This document shows positions 1 to 12,000 of a stretch of DNA of 64,000 nt, piece by piece. A program made the translations under genes and the position numbers. The stretch's first letter is position 1, and each line of letters starts with the position of its first letter. Source of the stretch: Gossypium raimondii (Eukaryota > Streptophyta > Magnoliopsida > Malvales > Malvaceae); the NCBI RefSeq assembly GCF_025698545.1, contig NC_068569.1:11470001-11534000 (forward strand). The letters are read 5' to 3'. The notes under the pieces are model-generated. The model was not told the origin of the DNA, did not search any database, and saw only the letters and a list, made by a program, of their open reading frames with translations.

Positions 1-159
1 GCTCAACTGGGGTTCATGATTATGGGTTTGATTCATGTTTTTGTTGGGAACCCAAAGGAAAGAATTAATGTCACAATAAGGAACCTATTACTTGATGTTA
101 ACCCGTCTTCCAACAACTTAATTATGTTAAATCATAATCTTGTTAGTTTGTAGTGTTTT

Positions 160-525
160 GGGATAAATCTCAAAATTATACATGAATTATGGTTTAATGT
201 GCAATTGTATACATAAACTTTAATATGGTGCAATTATACGCGTGAAACTCTAATTGTGGTTCAAATGTATACTTGGAACTTTAATTTTGTTTCAATCATA
301 CACATTTAAAGAAATAAATACATCAATTTATTTTTATATTGGATAAATATAATTATTTATGTATGTAATATATAAACATAAAATGATATTATATCGATAA
401 TTGTGTTAAAATTTACAAAAATTAGATCAAATCAAAATTGCATGTATAAAATTGCACAAAATCAAAGTCCATATATACAATTGCACATTAAACCATAATT
501 CATGTATAATTTTAGGATTTATTCC
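160..525. mobile_element. MITE-like element with ~64-bp terminal inverted repeats
   Basis: The left arm (about 160-223) reads ggataaatctcaaaattata and onward; the right arm (about 462-525), reverse-complemented, gives nearly the same sequence with a few mismatches over roughly 64 bases. The AT-rich centre has no ORF. Short size, long inverted arms and no coding capacity fit a non-autonomous DNA transposon or fold-back element. The interior recurs near 23.1-23.3 kb and, in opposite orientation, near 16.9-17.1 kb, so it is a repeat family. I could not identify a target-site duplication, and the superfamily is unknown. Confidence 0.65.
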
Positions 526-1686
526 TTTTTTATAATTAAGATATTTTTTATGTTGGATTTATGGTTTATAATTTTTTTAATTTGTAATTGTCCTTTCAAT
601 AATTATATTCTAAAATTTGAATTTAAAATTTTCATTTAAAATGCAATTTTAAATATGTTTTATTTTTTCTAATTAAAAGGCTCTAGTCTGAAAATTTAAA
701 TAATAATAGTTGTGGATGTTTTTCTTCTTTTGAAAATGGTTTGCTAGACTTATCTTACTTACCAGCAAATCTACTTTCCCACATCCCAAGTCGTTGGTTT
801 TTATTGAAAATTTGAATTTAATATAAAAATAGCTTTTATACATTATTTTGGGCATAAATTTGGTAATTGTTTACGTATTGAAATTTAAATTTTTTGTCCA
901 AATTTATCTATATATTTTATAATTCTTTTCACAGTGAGACTTAAATTAGATAATTTATTCTCATATTGAAGACTGAAATTTTTTATCCATATTAGCTTGA
1001 ATTAGGCAATTGTTTTCAACTTGGTTTTTTTTATTTAATTACATTAACCCTAAAATAATGGTATTAAAATTTCTGTCAACTAATCCAATTCAATGCCCCC
1101 ACGTTTCAGGTGAACTCATGAGGCAAACCAAATGTATTAAGCCAACGTAAAGCTTCCCCCAAAAAATAATAGATTTTAAAAGATTTTCATATAATGGTGT
1201 TATATGGTAGGTAAACCAACACCACAAAAGTATTAACCCAGGGCTGACTATATAAGCAGTCATCAACATCAATTAGATAGCAATGGAGAAATTTATGCAC
1301 TAATTGAAGTCATTATATAACTTAAAAGATAGAAGAAGAAGAAGTAGTAGGAGCTAAGGGTGCTCGATTTTCAAACTTAATAAACGTCACCTTTTAAATT
1401 GGTTGCATCAACCAAAATAGGCTAAAACCAAGCTCATGTATAAAAAGTTAAAATTATACATATACATCATATATAGTTAATGATAAAGACCCTTTTCAAA
1501 CCAAAATATGCTAAATGACCTTGAGAACCACTCTAGCCGCCACAGCGCCACCGCTACCGCCACCACCTCTCTTTTTTTTGTCGACTCATATTGCTGTATA
1601 TAAAAATGATTTAGAGATTATATTTAAGAGGGAAATCAAGCATAGGGTGACAAAAATGCAGCCTGTTGTATATATATAATAATAAC
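526..1686. other. AT-rich intergenic DNA downstream of the LBD gene
   Basis: No gene is recognisable. The stretch nearest 1686 must hold the 3' UTR and polyadenylation region of the LBD gene on the minus strand. A TATATAAG motif at about 1249 on the plus strand is followed by only a six-codon reading frame and is not called as a promoter. Confidence 0.5.
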
Positions 1687-3288
1687 CTAGCATGACCACA
1701 TGGACTCTCCGAAGCTAGCGTGGTCAACTACCATATCCATGTCAAAAATGGGTTTAGCTTGTGAACCCATCAGCTTGGATGAGGGTGACCCGCTATTACT
1801 CGGGCTTCCAGGGCCGAACCCATGATGTGAAAACGATGCGGTCTGCCTCACCCGGAGGTGCACCACCTCTGCCTGTGCCATGGCCAATTGGGTTTGAAGG
1901 GCGTCTATCTGCTGCTGAAGTGATGATATGGCTCCGACGCACCCGTAAACTGGATCACGTACCCTGGCATTGGCCTCGTACACCATGCTGCTAACGGCGT
2001 CGCCTCGCTGGTGAACCGGTAACTCCTGCAAGTTCGATAGCTTAATTCGGTCAGCTTGCAGGGCCTAAAAGTCAGATCTGTGTTAAGGTGCGTGCCGAAG
2101 TAAAGACCCATGGGCCAAAAAGCCGCGGTAATATGAGCTCATAGTGACATCATTTTAACAACTTCCCCTTGCATCATTTCGTATTATCAATTGAATTAGT
2201 CAAAAGTGGAAAGCATTGTTTTAAAGTTTAAAACAAGTTCATTTATATATATATTTATTTTGTAAATAAGGTTAAAATGATATGATATATATTTAATATA
2301 TATACAATGCTTAAATTTGGTGGCTCAATTCCTTATTAGTTAGTCTTATTTTAATTTGAGGGGACTTCTTCGGTGAAAAGACAATTTTCCTTTGGGGTCT
2401 AGAATCTACCTATTTCCAAGCAAAATATAGAGTGAAAAAAAGAAGTTGGTCAAAAAGATAGTTTATGTAATTTCCCGCTCGGCACCTAGCCAACATCTTC
2501 ACGTGATCTGCGAACAGCCCTTAGAAATTTAAGCAGAAAGAAGAAGAAAAAAAAAAGCAAACAAAAAGTTCTATTCATATATTTTTTAATAAATGAAGTT
2601 TTTTTAACTTATTTCTCAAAAAAAAAAACAGTAATGGTTAGATTTTTTAATTTTCATATATTTAAATTCGAAATTAACATATGATCTTCTTATATAAAAA
2701 GAAATTAAAATTTATTGTAGAATTAAAATATATATATAATCTGGAGAAGTTCAAAATGAAAAGAATGGAACAAAAAAGTTGTCGTTATTACCCTAAGGGG
2801 ACACTATAATCTATATGGGGGCAGGAACTGTTTATTAATTTTGTTTTAATGTTAAACAAAACAGGCTACTTAATTAAGATGATGAAAAAGACAAAATCAT
2901 CAAAAACCCCTTCTTCTTTTTTTATAGGAAGCAGCAGAAGAAGTTGAAAATGATGAGTTTGGACATACTCTGGGAATGTAAGAATGAGAGAGCACTAAAC
3001 AGAGAATTATTGTCATCAAGTTAAAGCTAAGAATTATTGAATAAGGATCTCCAAAGGTCATTTTAGTTAAGCAATATATTATTATATATGTAAAATGGTG
3101 GGTAATGAAACCTGGAGCATCTTGTTGACATTGCTAGCACCAAAGACCTTGTGCACATTAGCGAACTTCTGGGGCTCGTCTGCAGGGAAATAAGGAGCAA
3201 ATACGCAGTCTTGGGCACACCTCCTCCTTAGAAGCTTGCATGCTGCGCATGGTGGAGCTGCACCTTGCTTCCGCCCGCTCTCCTTCAT
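1687..3288 (-). CDS. LBD4: LOB-domain transcription factor, LBD4-like
   Basis: Plant-specific LATERAL ORGAN BOUNDARIES DOMAIN class I transcription factor, nuclear and DNA-binding; LBD3/LBD4 relatives act at organ and vascular boundaries (family knowledge). Two coding exons: 3288-3112 (59 codons) and 2025-1687 (112 codons plus stop), giving 171 aa, essentially the length of Arabidopsis LBD4. Splice sites are CAG|GTTTCA and TTGCAG|GAG, joining ...NKMLQ to ELPVHQRGD. The zinc-finger-like C block is intact (C14, C17, C24, C28; CX2CX6CX3C). The GAS block runs from about [11 protein letters not shown] to DPVYGC, and a leucine-zipper-like LX6LX3LX6 spacing follows ([20 protein letters not shown]). 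The C-terminus ends FGESMWSC, as I recall for LBD3/LBD4. The intron is about 1.1 kb and sits inside the GAS block, a common position in this family. Assignment to LBD4 rather than LBD3 is from memory. Confidence 0.9.
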
Positions 3289-3302
3289 GCTTGCTTCCGG
3301 CG

Positions 3303-3304
3303 CC

Positions 3305-3338
<34 letters not shown>

Positions 3339-3379
3339 CTATGTATGTATGTATGTATGTATGTACGTATGTATGTATG
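3303..3379. repeat. Compound microsatellite (CT)n-(AT)n-(ATGT)n in the LBD leader
   Basis: A (CT)13 tract, a short (AT)5 tract and an imperfect (ATGT)n tract run together. The block begins 14 bases upstream of the LBD4-like start codon (3288), so on the gene strand it reads as TACA/AT/AG repeats in the 5' UTR or core promoter. GA-rich tracts in this position can bind BPC/GAGA-type factors in plants; that role here is inference. Confidence 0.9.
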
Positions 3380-6003
3380 ACTGCCCTCTCTCAGCCAATG
3401 TTAGTACTTGCACTTTCAAAATAGAAAAAGCTCTCCCTTCTTAAATCTGTATGCTTTCCCTCGGAGATGATGATACGATTAGAAGGATAGGTGAAGAAGA
3501 AAATGAGCGAAAGAGATCAAGATTGAGAGTGTAAAAGGAGTAGGGAAAGGAGGCGTTTTACTGGAGGGAGAAGTGGGGGGTGGTATTAAATAAGCAAATG
3601 GGCAGTGCATTTCAAATGGACCCCATTTTTATTTTAAAATATATATTTCATAAAAAGAAAAGTGATCCCCTTTCACCTTACACATATTGTAGAATTAATA
3701 TTTTAATCAACTAATCATCGTATTAATATAACATCCACGTTATATTTGATATAAATTAAAAAATTTTAATTATTTGTTTTATATAAAAATTCCGTCCATA
3801 TAATAAATATTAATATATATAATATTTTAGATTAACATGATATTAAATCGGTTCGAAAATTTATATGAATGACATGTACAATTATATTGATAAATTCAAT
3901 GATCGAATTATTAAAATATTTATTGTGCATAAATATACAAAATGATCTAATTTTATAACGATGTAAGTAGATCCTTCTTTTAATAAAATATAATATAATA
4001 AAAAAATTAACACGATGACTCATTGACAATGTATAATTTCATAATTAAATTTATTGTTTGATAAATTTTTTTACTTATTTCACTATTAACTTATAAAATT
4101 ATATATCATCAATTCATCGATATAAATCTATAGATATATATAAATTCAATAATATATATCCAAATTTATATTTCGATTATAATCGAGGCGAAGGCAAAAA
4201 AAAAAATTAGGGGACCGAAATTATATTATAATTTTTACGATAGTAAAATGTAATTTTACTATTTTAATAGCCAAATTTTTATAATTTAAAAAATTAAATC
4301 AATTTTTATCATTTTAGGATTAAAGTGTAAAATTAACTTTATTAATTTAAAATTAAAAAAATTAAAGGATCTAAACGAAAATTATCATTTTAAGGAAGCA
4401 AAATTCTCATATGATAAATGGATTTTAATGATGAAAATAAAGATATGATTTTTCCATGTATAGGTGGATTTGCTAAGAATGAGATTAATTTGGTGGGGTC
4501 CCTAAAATTTCATTGCATGTTAGCACACTCTTTAAGTAGTGTGAAAATGATGCATGTGCATGCTTGGGAGCATAACATAACATGCTAATTAATAATAATT
4601 TCAGCATTAATCATTATAAGAATAGGGTTTGGCCAACAATATAAATATATATATGTATTCATATTCATATTTGTGGATCCAATGCATGTCTTGGAAATCC
4701 TCACCTTTCCATCTTCATGTGATAGTGTGAGGGTGAGGTGTGAATTAAAAATTTTAAGATATATCACAATTTAATTTAATTTTTCTTCTTCATATGATCA
4801 AACGATGGACGCGAGCGTAGACTTTTGTAACAAAAGATTTTCGAGCTGTTAATAAAACCGGATGAGGCTCGATTTAATCTGAAACCGGTTCATTTGAAAA
4901 ATTTATCCATACAACTTTAGTCTATAAAATTTTTTGTTCATAGGCAAAGAGGCTTATTGGTCTTTGTGATTGTTGAAGTTTACATGATGAATACGAATGT
5001 CATTATTTTGAGTTATTATTTTTATAATCTCATCAATAAAAAAATAATTTTGTTGATATATATATTAGATTAACGGATGTGAAAATTAAAAGATTTTAAT
5101 TTAGAAATAGAGAAGAAGAAATCCATCCCTAAAATGTCTGAAGAAATACAAACAAATATTTTAACACATAAATGGGAAGTTTATCGCGCTTGAATGTTTT
5201 GTTTTATTTAAAAAATTCAAAGAAAGAAAGAGAAACATAAGATTGCCGGCAAAATGGTAAAAAGAAAGAAAATGGTAATAATGAAGAGTAATTTGCAAAG
5301 ACATGTTGGGTTTAATTTAATTGAAAGCAGCACCTGCCTTTCTTCATTGGTTCACATAGGAAGTTTTGTTAGTTATGGAGTATTTACTTTTTGATTTATG
5401 ATGATAACATTTTTCAAAACAGAAGCTTTATTTCATATAATAATGAATTGGCCTGTCAAGTGTCAATCTAGTTAATGATGATTTGTTTTCAAGATTATCA
5501 TGAGATAGATTTAGTTAAGCATGCAATTATGTATTAGATTTGAAAATAAAAAAATACAAACTATTCTCATGACCTGTTTCTATTTTTGCATTTCTAATTT
5601 GTTGAATAGCTTTTCAAGATATAACCAAAATCTTTTTTTTAAAAGTCTTTAATTTCAACTTGAGAGCACGCATTTTTTAATCTACTTTTACGAATATATG
5701 AGACCATTATTTTTCTGCTAGACTACTACATAAAAAAATATTTTATTATGAATGAGAAATTAGAAGTTTTTTAATTAAAAATTGTATCAGGCAATAATTT
5801 TAGATTTTCCAACTATATAACATAAAATGAAATTATAAAATTTTAAGATGTTACATTAATTTATGATTTCATATTTTTAAGGAGTTTAATAGATTTTTTT
5901 TTAGTTTAAATTGCAATTTTACCTTTCTACGAGGGGATTAAATTACAAAATTTTCATTTTCACTTGAGTATTTGTTTGTCCCCTTGGAATTCGACTTTAA
6001 CTT
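3380..6003. other. LBD upstream region and AT-rich intergenic DNA
   Basis: It contains the promoter side of the LBD4-like gene, then repeat-like AT-rich DNA. Reading frames are short and lack family resemblance. No TATA box could be assigned with confidence. The right end abuts the 5-bp duplication AACTT (5999-6003) flanking the next element. Confidence 0.5.
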
Positions 6004-6229
6004 TATAATACCCCTAATCCGTATCCATCGCTGGAACAGGTTACAAAGTATTACTGGAATAAACAGATCAAATACAGACAATTCATATTATTTAACATTC
6101 ATATCAGCTATTATTCATAAAGTCCCTTATATGAGTCTTCGAGACTCAAAACATGCATTAGAAAAAAAATCAGGACTAAACCGAGTACTCAGAGAATTTT
6201 TCGCGAAATTTCAAAATTTTTCCTAAGTG

Positions 6230-6510
6230 CAGGGGACACACGCCCGTGTGGTCAGGCAGTGTGGCTCACACGGCCAAGAGACACGCCCGTGTCCGAGGTT
6301 ACTGACTTAGGTCACACGCCCAAGTCACATGCCCATAAGTTAGGTCGTGTGTAGGTGCAGGGATCACACGGCCAAGCCACACGCCCGTGTGCCAGGCCGT
6401 GTGAAAAAATTCTGAGCATTCTGTTTTGAAATTTTAATATGCAGGGGACACACGTCTAAGTCACACGCCCACGTGCTAGGCGGTGTGTCACACACGCCCT
6501 TGTCTCTGTC
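6230..6510. repeat. Palindrome-rich CACACGGCC / CACGCCCGTGTG zone of the LTR
   Basis: Multiple short GC-rich near-palindromes (for example cacacgcccgtgtg and cacacggcc) are scattered over about 280 bases in otherwise AT-rich DNA. I recall similar motif clusters from LTRs of Malvaceae gypsy elements. The self-complementary copies could fold into hairpins in the LTR transcript; a functional role is not shown. Confidence 0.75.
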
Positions 6511-6739
6511 CTTGTGGACGAAAATAGGCTATTTACAAGGCTACTTTTCTCACCCAACTTGTCTCACACTTACATCAACACATAAATACATTCACAAAGT
6601 AATACCAATCACTCAAATCAACCCAAACCAAGTTTTAAACAAGTCGTTTTATCACATATATCTTAGCATTCACATTTACCATGATTATCAAAACTCATAT
6701 TTGATTACTTATACCAAACACATATCAACATGATAAAAC

Positions 6740-6740
<1 letters not shown>

Positions 6741-6776
<36 letters not shown>
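6741..6776. repeat. (AC)n(AT)n microsatellite
   Basis: A simple CA-repeat passing directly into an AT-repeat, inside the LTR-like element. Confidence 0.9.
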
Positions 6777-7384
6777 CTACATCAAAATATATTCTCTTAA
6801 GCCAAACTAATGGCAAATCACAACCAACACATATATATGCCATCATTTGGCCAAATTAGCCTATACATGCCATTATACCCAAAAGAAATTTTGCTATTTA
6901 TACCGAAGTGAGTTGAATGATAGTGTGATGTTGCTTCGACCAGCTTCCAACCTTTACGAGCTTCCGAGTACTATAAAACAGAGGAAATAAAACAAAGTAA
7001 GCTTTAGAGCTTAGTAAGTTCATATAACGGGAATTTAACTTACCCATTCATTTACATTTAAGGTAAGCTTATAAAATACATCCAAAGCAATTTGGCCAAT
7101 TGCCTAAACACATATCATCATCAAGCATATTAGTCATGTAATTCACATGAATATAAAGAAACATGTATGAGCTCATCAATATTCAATTTCCACATACAAA
7201 TATTTATCATTTCAAGTATCAATGAACATGTACATATCATATCTTTGTATTTCAAGTCTTTCTCATAGTAATTCATCTTGAATTTATATCATATCATATT
7301 GGAACTTTACCCGTTTAATCATTTAAAATATTGATGGATACAATGGTAGTACACATGAAGTGTACGAATCTGAAATCCATTAAT

Positions 7385-7830
7385 TCATATTCGGGAGTGC
7401 TCGTTTAAGCACATAATCAAGGAGCCTTCTCTTGAGCCATATAATGGGAATCTCATGTGAGCCATGTAATGGGAAGCTTATCCGGGTTGTATAACGGGAA
7501 GCTCATAAGAGCCATATTTAAGAAGCTCATATGAGCCAATAATGGGTAGCTCCGAAGAGCCATTAACGAAAAGCTCCGGATAGCCATACATTGGGAAGTT
7601 CAAGCGAGCTATATCGGAAAGCTCTAGAGAGCCATAAATTATGAAGCTCACAAAGAGCCTTTAATCGGGAAGCTCACGAAAAGCCATATATCGAGATGCT
7701 CATAAGAGCTGTGGTGTCTCTATAACACATGCAGAATCACAACCAATCGGGATGCTCCGAAGAGCTATTAACATGAAGCTCGAGAGGGCTAATATCAGGA
7801 CGCTCTTTCGAGCTATGGTGTGTCCGCAAC
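7385..7830. repeat. Degenerate ~25-35-bp tandem units within the LTR
   Basis: About a dozen imperfect units of the form gaagctc-(4 to 6 nt)-gagccatata-(4 to 6 nt) follow one another, the core being AGCTC...GAGCC, which is itself an inverted pair. Spacing and sequence drift, so this is an old decayed tandem array internal to the retroelement and not a CRISPR array. Confidence 0.8.
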
Positions 7831-9043
7831 ATATGCAGGACCACAACCAATACGGGAACTCTGTATCCAATCGAATTTCATCTATTCAAACGAGACTTTA
7901 TACTTATCGATCATTGTCGGATATGTGAATACTTTCATATACATGACAATAATACAATCACATACATAACATTCGATTCAAACATATAATTATATCATTT
8001 AGTTACACGAACTTACCTTGATAATGTTCGTGAGCTCGTATGCTACTAATCTGTTACTTTTTCTTTACCTCGATCTAGCTCTGTATTTGGTCTATCCGGA
8101 TTTATACGAGTAAATTTAGCACAATTGAATACAATTCATATTCAATTCAATTCAATTCAAATCCTAGGAAAATTTACCATTTTGCCCCTATACTTTTGAT
8201 TAATTACAATTTTGTCCCTAGGCTCGGAAAATGAAATTCATGCAATTTAATCATTATTCAAAGCCTAACCGATTTTTACATGTAACATTTGCAGCCCATA
8301 AAATTTATAATTTTTTTCATAAATTTTACATCTTTACAATTTAGTCCCTAAATCACAATTTTATCAAAATTCACTTTACAAAAGTTGTTTATTTATCAAC
8401 AACCTTTCATTTTCTACCATAAATTTTCATAATTCATGCATATTCATCCATGGAAAAACCCTAGTACTTTGATAACTTTACAAATTTATCCCCGAGATAG
8501 TTAAATTAAGCTATTACGATCTCGGAGACATAAAAATCATTAAAAATGGGACAAAAATGCTTACCCAATTAAGCCAAATAAGCTTGCTTGAGTTCTCGTC
8601 TCTTAGTTACGGTTTCCATAGAAAAAATTTTGGAAAGATGATGAAAAAGATGATATTTTTATTATTTTATTAATTATCATCTTTTATTATTTTTACTTTC
8701 CAATTTAGTCATTTTCTTTAATTAATTTTCCATGGATGAATCATCAAACTTATCTACTAACTCCTCTTAATGGTCTATTTGCCATATAAGGACTTCAAAT
8801 TTTGAATTCCATAGCTATTTGATCATTTTAGCTACTAGAATTCAACCTTTTCATTTCATGCAATTTGGTCCTTTTATCAATTAATCATGTAATTAGTAAA
8901 ATTTTCTTAGTGAAATTTTTATATGGTATTCCTATCATACGGTAGATCATAAAATAATTTCAAAATAATTTATCTTATGAACTCGAATTTGTGGTCCCGA
9001 AATCACTGTTCAGATTTTACTGATAACGAGCTGTTACAAACTT

Positions 9044-12000
9044 AATATGAAATCAAATTTTAACTTCAATTTTCATTTTGTTTACTTTGCATATTATCAT
9101 TGCATTTGTATGTTATTCCTACACCTAGTACCGATAGAATGTGTTAAATTAAATGTATTTTATATTGGTTAAATTTAAAATTTCCATGGTATTATAATTA
9201 TTTATTTAATGCCTAAACTATTTCTATGTTTTATCTACTTTCAAAATCATATCCTCTACATTAACACAATATGATATTAACCCAATTAAGATTTATTTGA
9301 GCAATTCCTTTTATATCAAACATGATACATTAATGAGAGAGTATTTTCATCATTCCTCTAAAATCTAGAATAATATATTTAATAGGATTTGAACTTAAAA
9401 ATTTATAATTTTTAAACTCTTAATTCTATCATTTCACTAAATAATTTTAATATAATTTACTACATAATATTTTTTCACTGATGTTACATAATTTAATTAC
9501 ATTCTAATTTGTTATGAATTGATGTTGTCGATTTTAAGTGGATGTTTAACATATAGGATGGAGGGTGAGGCTGCGAGAAATAGTTTGAATCCAAATTTGG
9601 AATTGGGAGGGTAGTGGGTAGTGTCGGCGTCGACAGATTAAGATTTTGCCCCATTTCTATTATGTGCTCAAAAACTTCAAAACTTTGGTTGAATGAAAGA
9701 ATGAGCGACCGAATCCGATGTGTCGGACACTCATTTTGGTCCAATCATTGGAGGGGGTCTCTCTTTTAATTGAGAACCATTTGGCATGAATCTATTGACT
9801 GTTCCATGTTTTATTTTCTATAGATAGTGAATTAGTGGTAGCATTTTGAAACTCGAGAGCTGAAGCTAGAGATTTTTTTTTTTTGAGAATGATATAGATT
9901 TGGTAAAGTGCCGACAAGAGAAACTTGTACATCAAAGCAATATTTTTTTGTATTTATCTTTTACGAATAAGCAAAAAACAAAGGGAGAAAAAGGAAAAAG
10001 GAAAAGAAAAACGCAAGATTATCATACGTGTAGAAATTGAAGAGCATGTATTGCAAATTTGTTCTACTTTGGATGCATGGCATGCCCAAATCATATACAC
10101 CACCAAAAGGGAAAGGTGGTGAATAAAAAAGAAAGATAGATAGAAGAGGAGAGAGAAGACATCAACGGGGAAAGGCAGATGGGTCCGGCAACAAGTAAAA
10201 CTCATAATGAGGTGCTCAATGGCTCAATGCCACTATTTCTAAGTTAATGATCAAATGTGAAAGTATTTTTAGGATAATTAAGACAAAAGTGAAACATAGA
10301 GGGACAAGCCTCTCAAGAGTTGGAGGAGGTTGAGGCTTTTTAAAAATGAGTTTTAGTATCTATACTCAAAAATTTAAATTGACTTTTGAAAATAAATTTT
10401 ATATTGTTATAGTTTAAATTTATGCATTCTAAATTCAAAATATTGAAGTTTTATTGTTATATAAATTTTATCCTTTTATTATTTTTATTACCCTCCTTAC
10501 TTTAATCCATAATTCTCTATACACTTAAATTTTAAAAAAATACTTAAAACATGATTGAACTCATGTTGTGTTTATTGTTACAATAGAGTCAATGTTAACT
10601 AAATTTAAACTTAAATGACATTTATTATTATTTTTAAAATCTTTAAATTAATTGAATTTTCATAAATATAAATCAAAATCATGTAATTTTAAACTAATTT
10701 TTAGAATTTTTGTTTAAATGTTTTTACGAAATTATTGACGTGGTAAATATATCTATTATTTTAAAATTGTAGAATTTTTATTTTTAATTTATATTTTAGA
10801 ATTTTGAAAACCATTAATTGAATGTGAAAATATTGATTGTATTTGTTGAATTTTTAAAATTAAATTAAATTTGAATTAACAAAATAAAAATATCAGTGAT
10901 TAAATTTATTATTATATTATATCACGACAATATTTCATTTAATGATTAACCATATTTTAAGGATAGGATGATTAAAATACGAAATTGATTAAATTAATAT
11001 CAATAAAATTTTGCAACTAAAACGAGGATGAATATATCAGCAGTTTACTTTGTAATTAATTCTGCTTTTATTGTTATTGCTTGTGGTCAACTATGGTGTC
11101 CTACCATTGAGTCAATGAATATCCTTTCAAGTTCATTTATTGGGGCTCTACTTGGTCTACTACCTTACAAAACAAACCTCAGATGAGAGTTGATAACTGT
11201 GTCGGCACGACAAATCTTCCATCCATTTTTGATATTTTATTCTAAACTAATCATATATTTTATTAATTATTATTTGATATAAAGTCACTCACTTCCCCAG
11301 AGCTTATTACTATTATTAAAAGACCTTGATTATTAGATGTTGGGGTTCGGCCGTTTAGCGGGAGTGTCCAATTAAAGCCTAATTCCCAATGGCGGTAAAA
11401 GCGTCTGATAGTCATAGTGGTACTTTTCACGATAGGTTTCTTTCTTGGGTTCAACCTTTACCTCTTTTGGATAAAATACAATCTTTTTGACTGGTAAAAG
11501 TTTTCATTATAAATTAAAACAAATTATTCGTGGTTAGTTTAACTATTCAAGATTCAAGATTTAATATTTATATATTTTTATTTTTAATCAATAGCCTTTT
11601 TTACTTAAAAATAATTTATTAGATTTTTCCCCAAGAAATGGAAATTAACATTTTCCTTTCATATTAAGAATGACCATAATTTTCGTCCTATTTCAATTTT
11701 GGTGTGTGACACAAGGGCATGCAATTGAATATTGAGCCAATCCGAAAAGGACACCCCTTGCACCGTTGGAGAAAAGGGAAAGCATAAATAAATAAAAACA
11801 ATTACATCCCTTTGGGTAGGGTAGGTATAGAAAAGGGAATTTCAAATTAATGTACAAGAAACAAATTCAAAGCAAGAGGGTCCCATATCATTAGAACTAA
11901 TTAAAACCCTTTTTCATTTTTAGTTTCCCAAATAACTTCCACTATATCACGTTGATGCTACCTTTTTTTTTCTCTCCTTATAATTTATGTGAAAAACAGG

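Larger units (their letters stand above)
6004..9038. mobile_element. Solo LTR-like retroelement insertion, ~3.0 kb, with 5-bp TSD
   Basis: The element is flanked by the direct repeat AACTT at 5999-6003 and 9039-9043. The right end is TGTTACA; the left end reads TATAATA, which is TGTAACA with a G-to-A and a C-to-T change, so the original ends form the inverted pair TGTAACA...TGTTACA expected of an LTR. No gag, protease, RT, RNase H or integrase frame lies inside, and no second LTR copy was seen. This fits a solo LTR of a long-LTR Ty3/gypsy-type element or a large non-autonomous derivative. The CACACGGCC/CACGCCCGTGTG-rich zone and the pseudo-tandem agctc...gagcc zone lie within it. Orientation cannot be fixed without an internal region. 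Confidence 0.7.

Noticed and set aside
1249-1300. TATATAAG motif followed by an ATG on the plus strand
   Set aside because: The reading frame stops after six codons and no downstream exon was found.
7385-7830. Possible CRISPR-like or satellite array
   Set aside because: Units and spacers both drift, the DNA is eukaryotic, and the array lies inside an LTR element.
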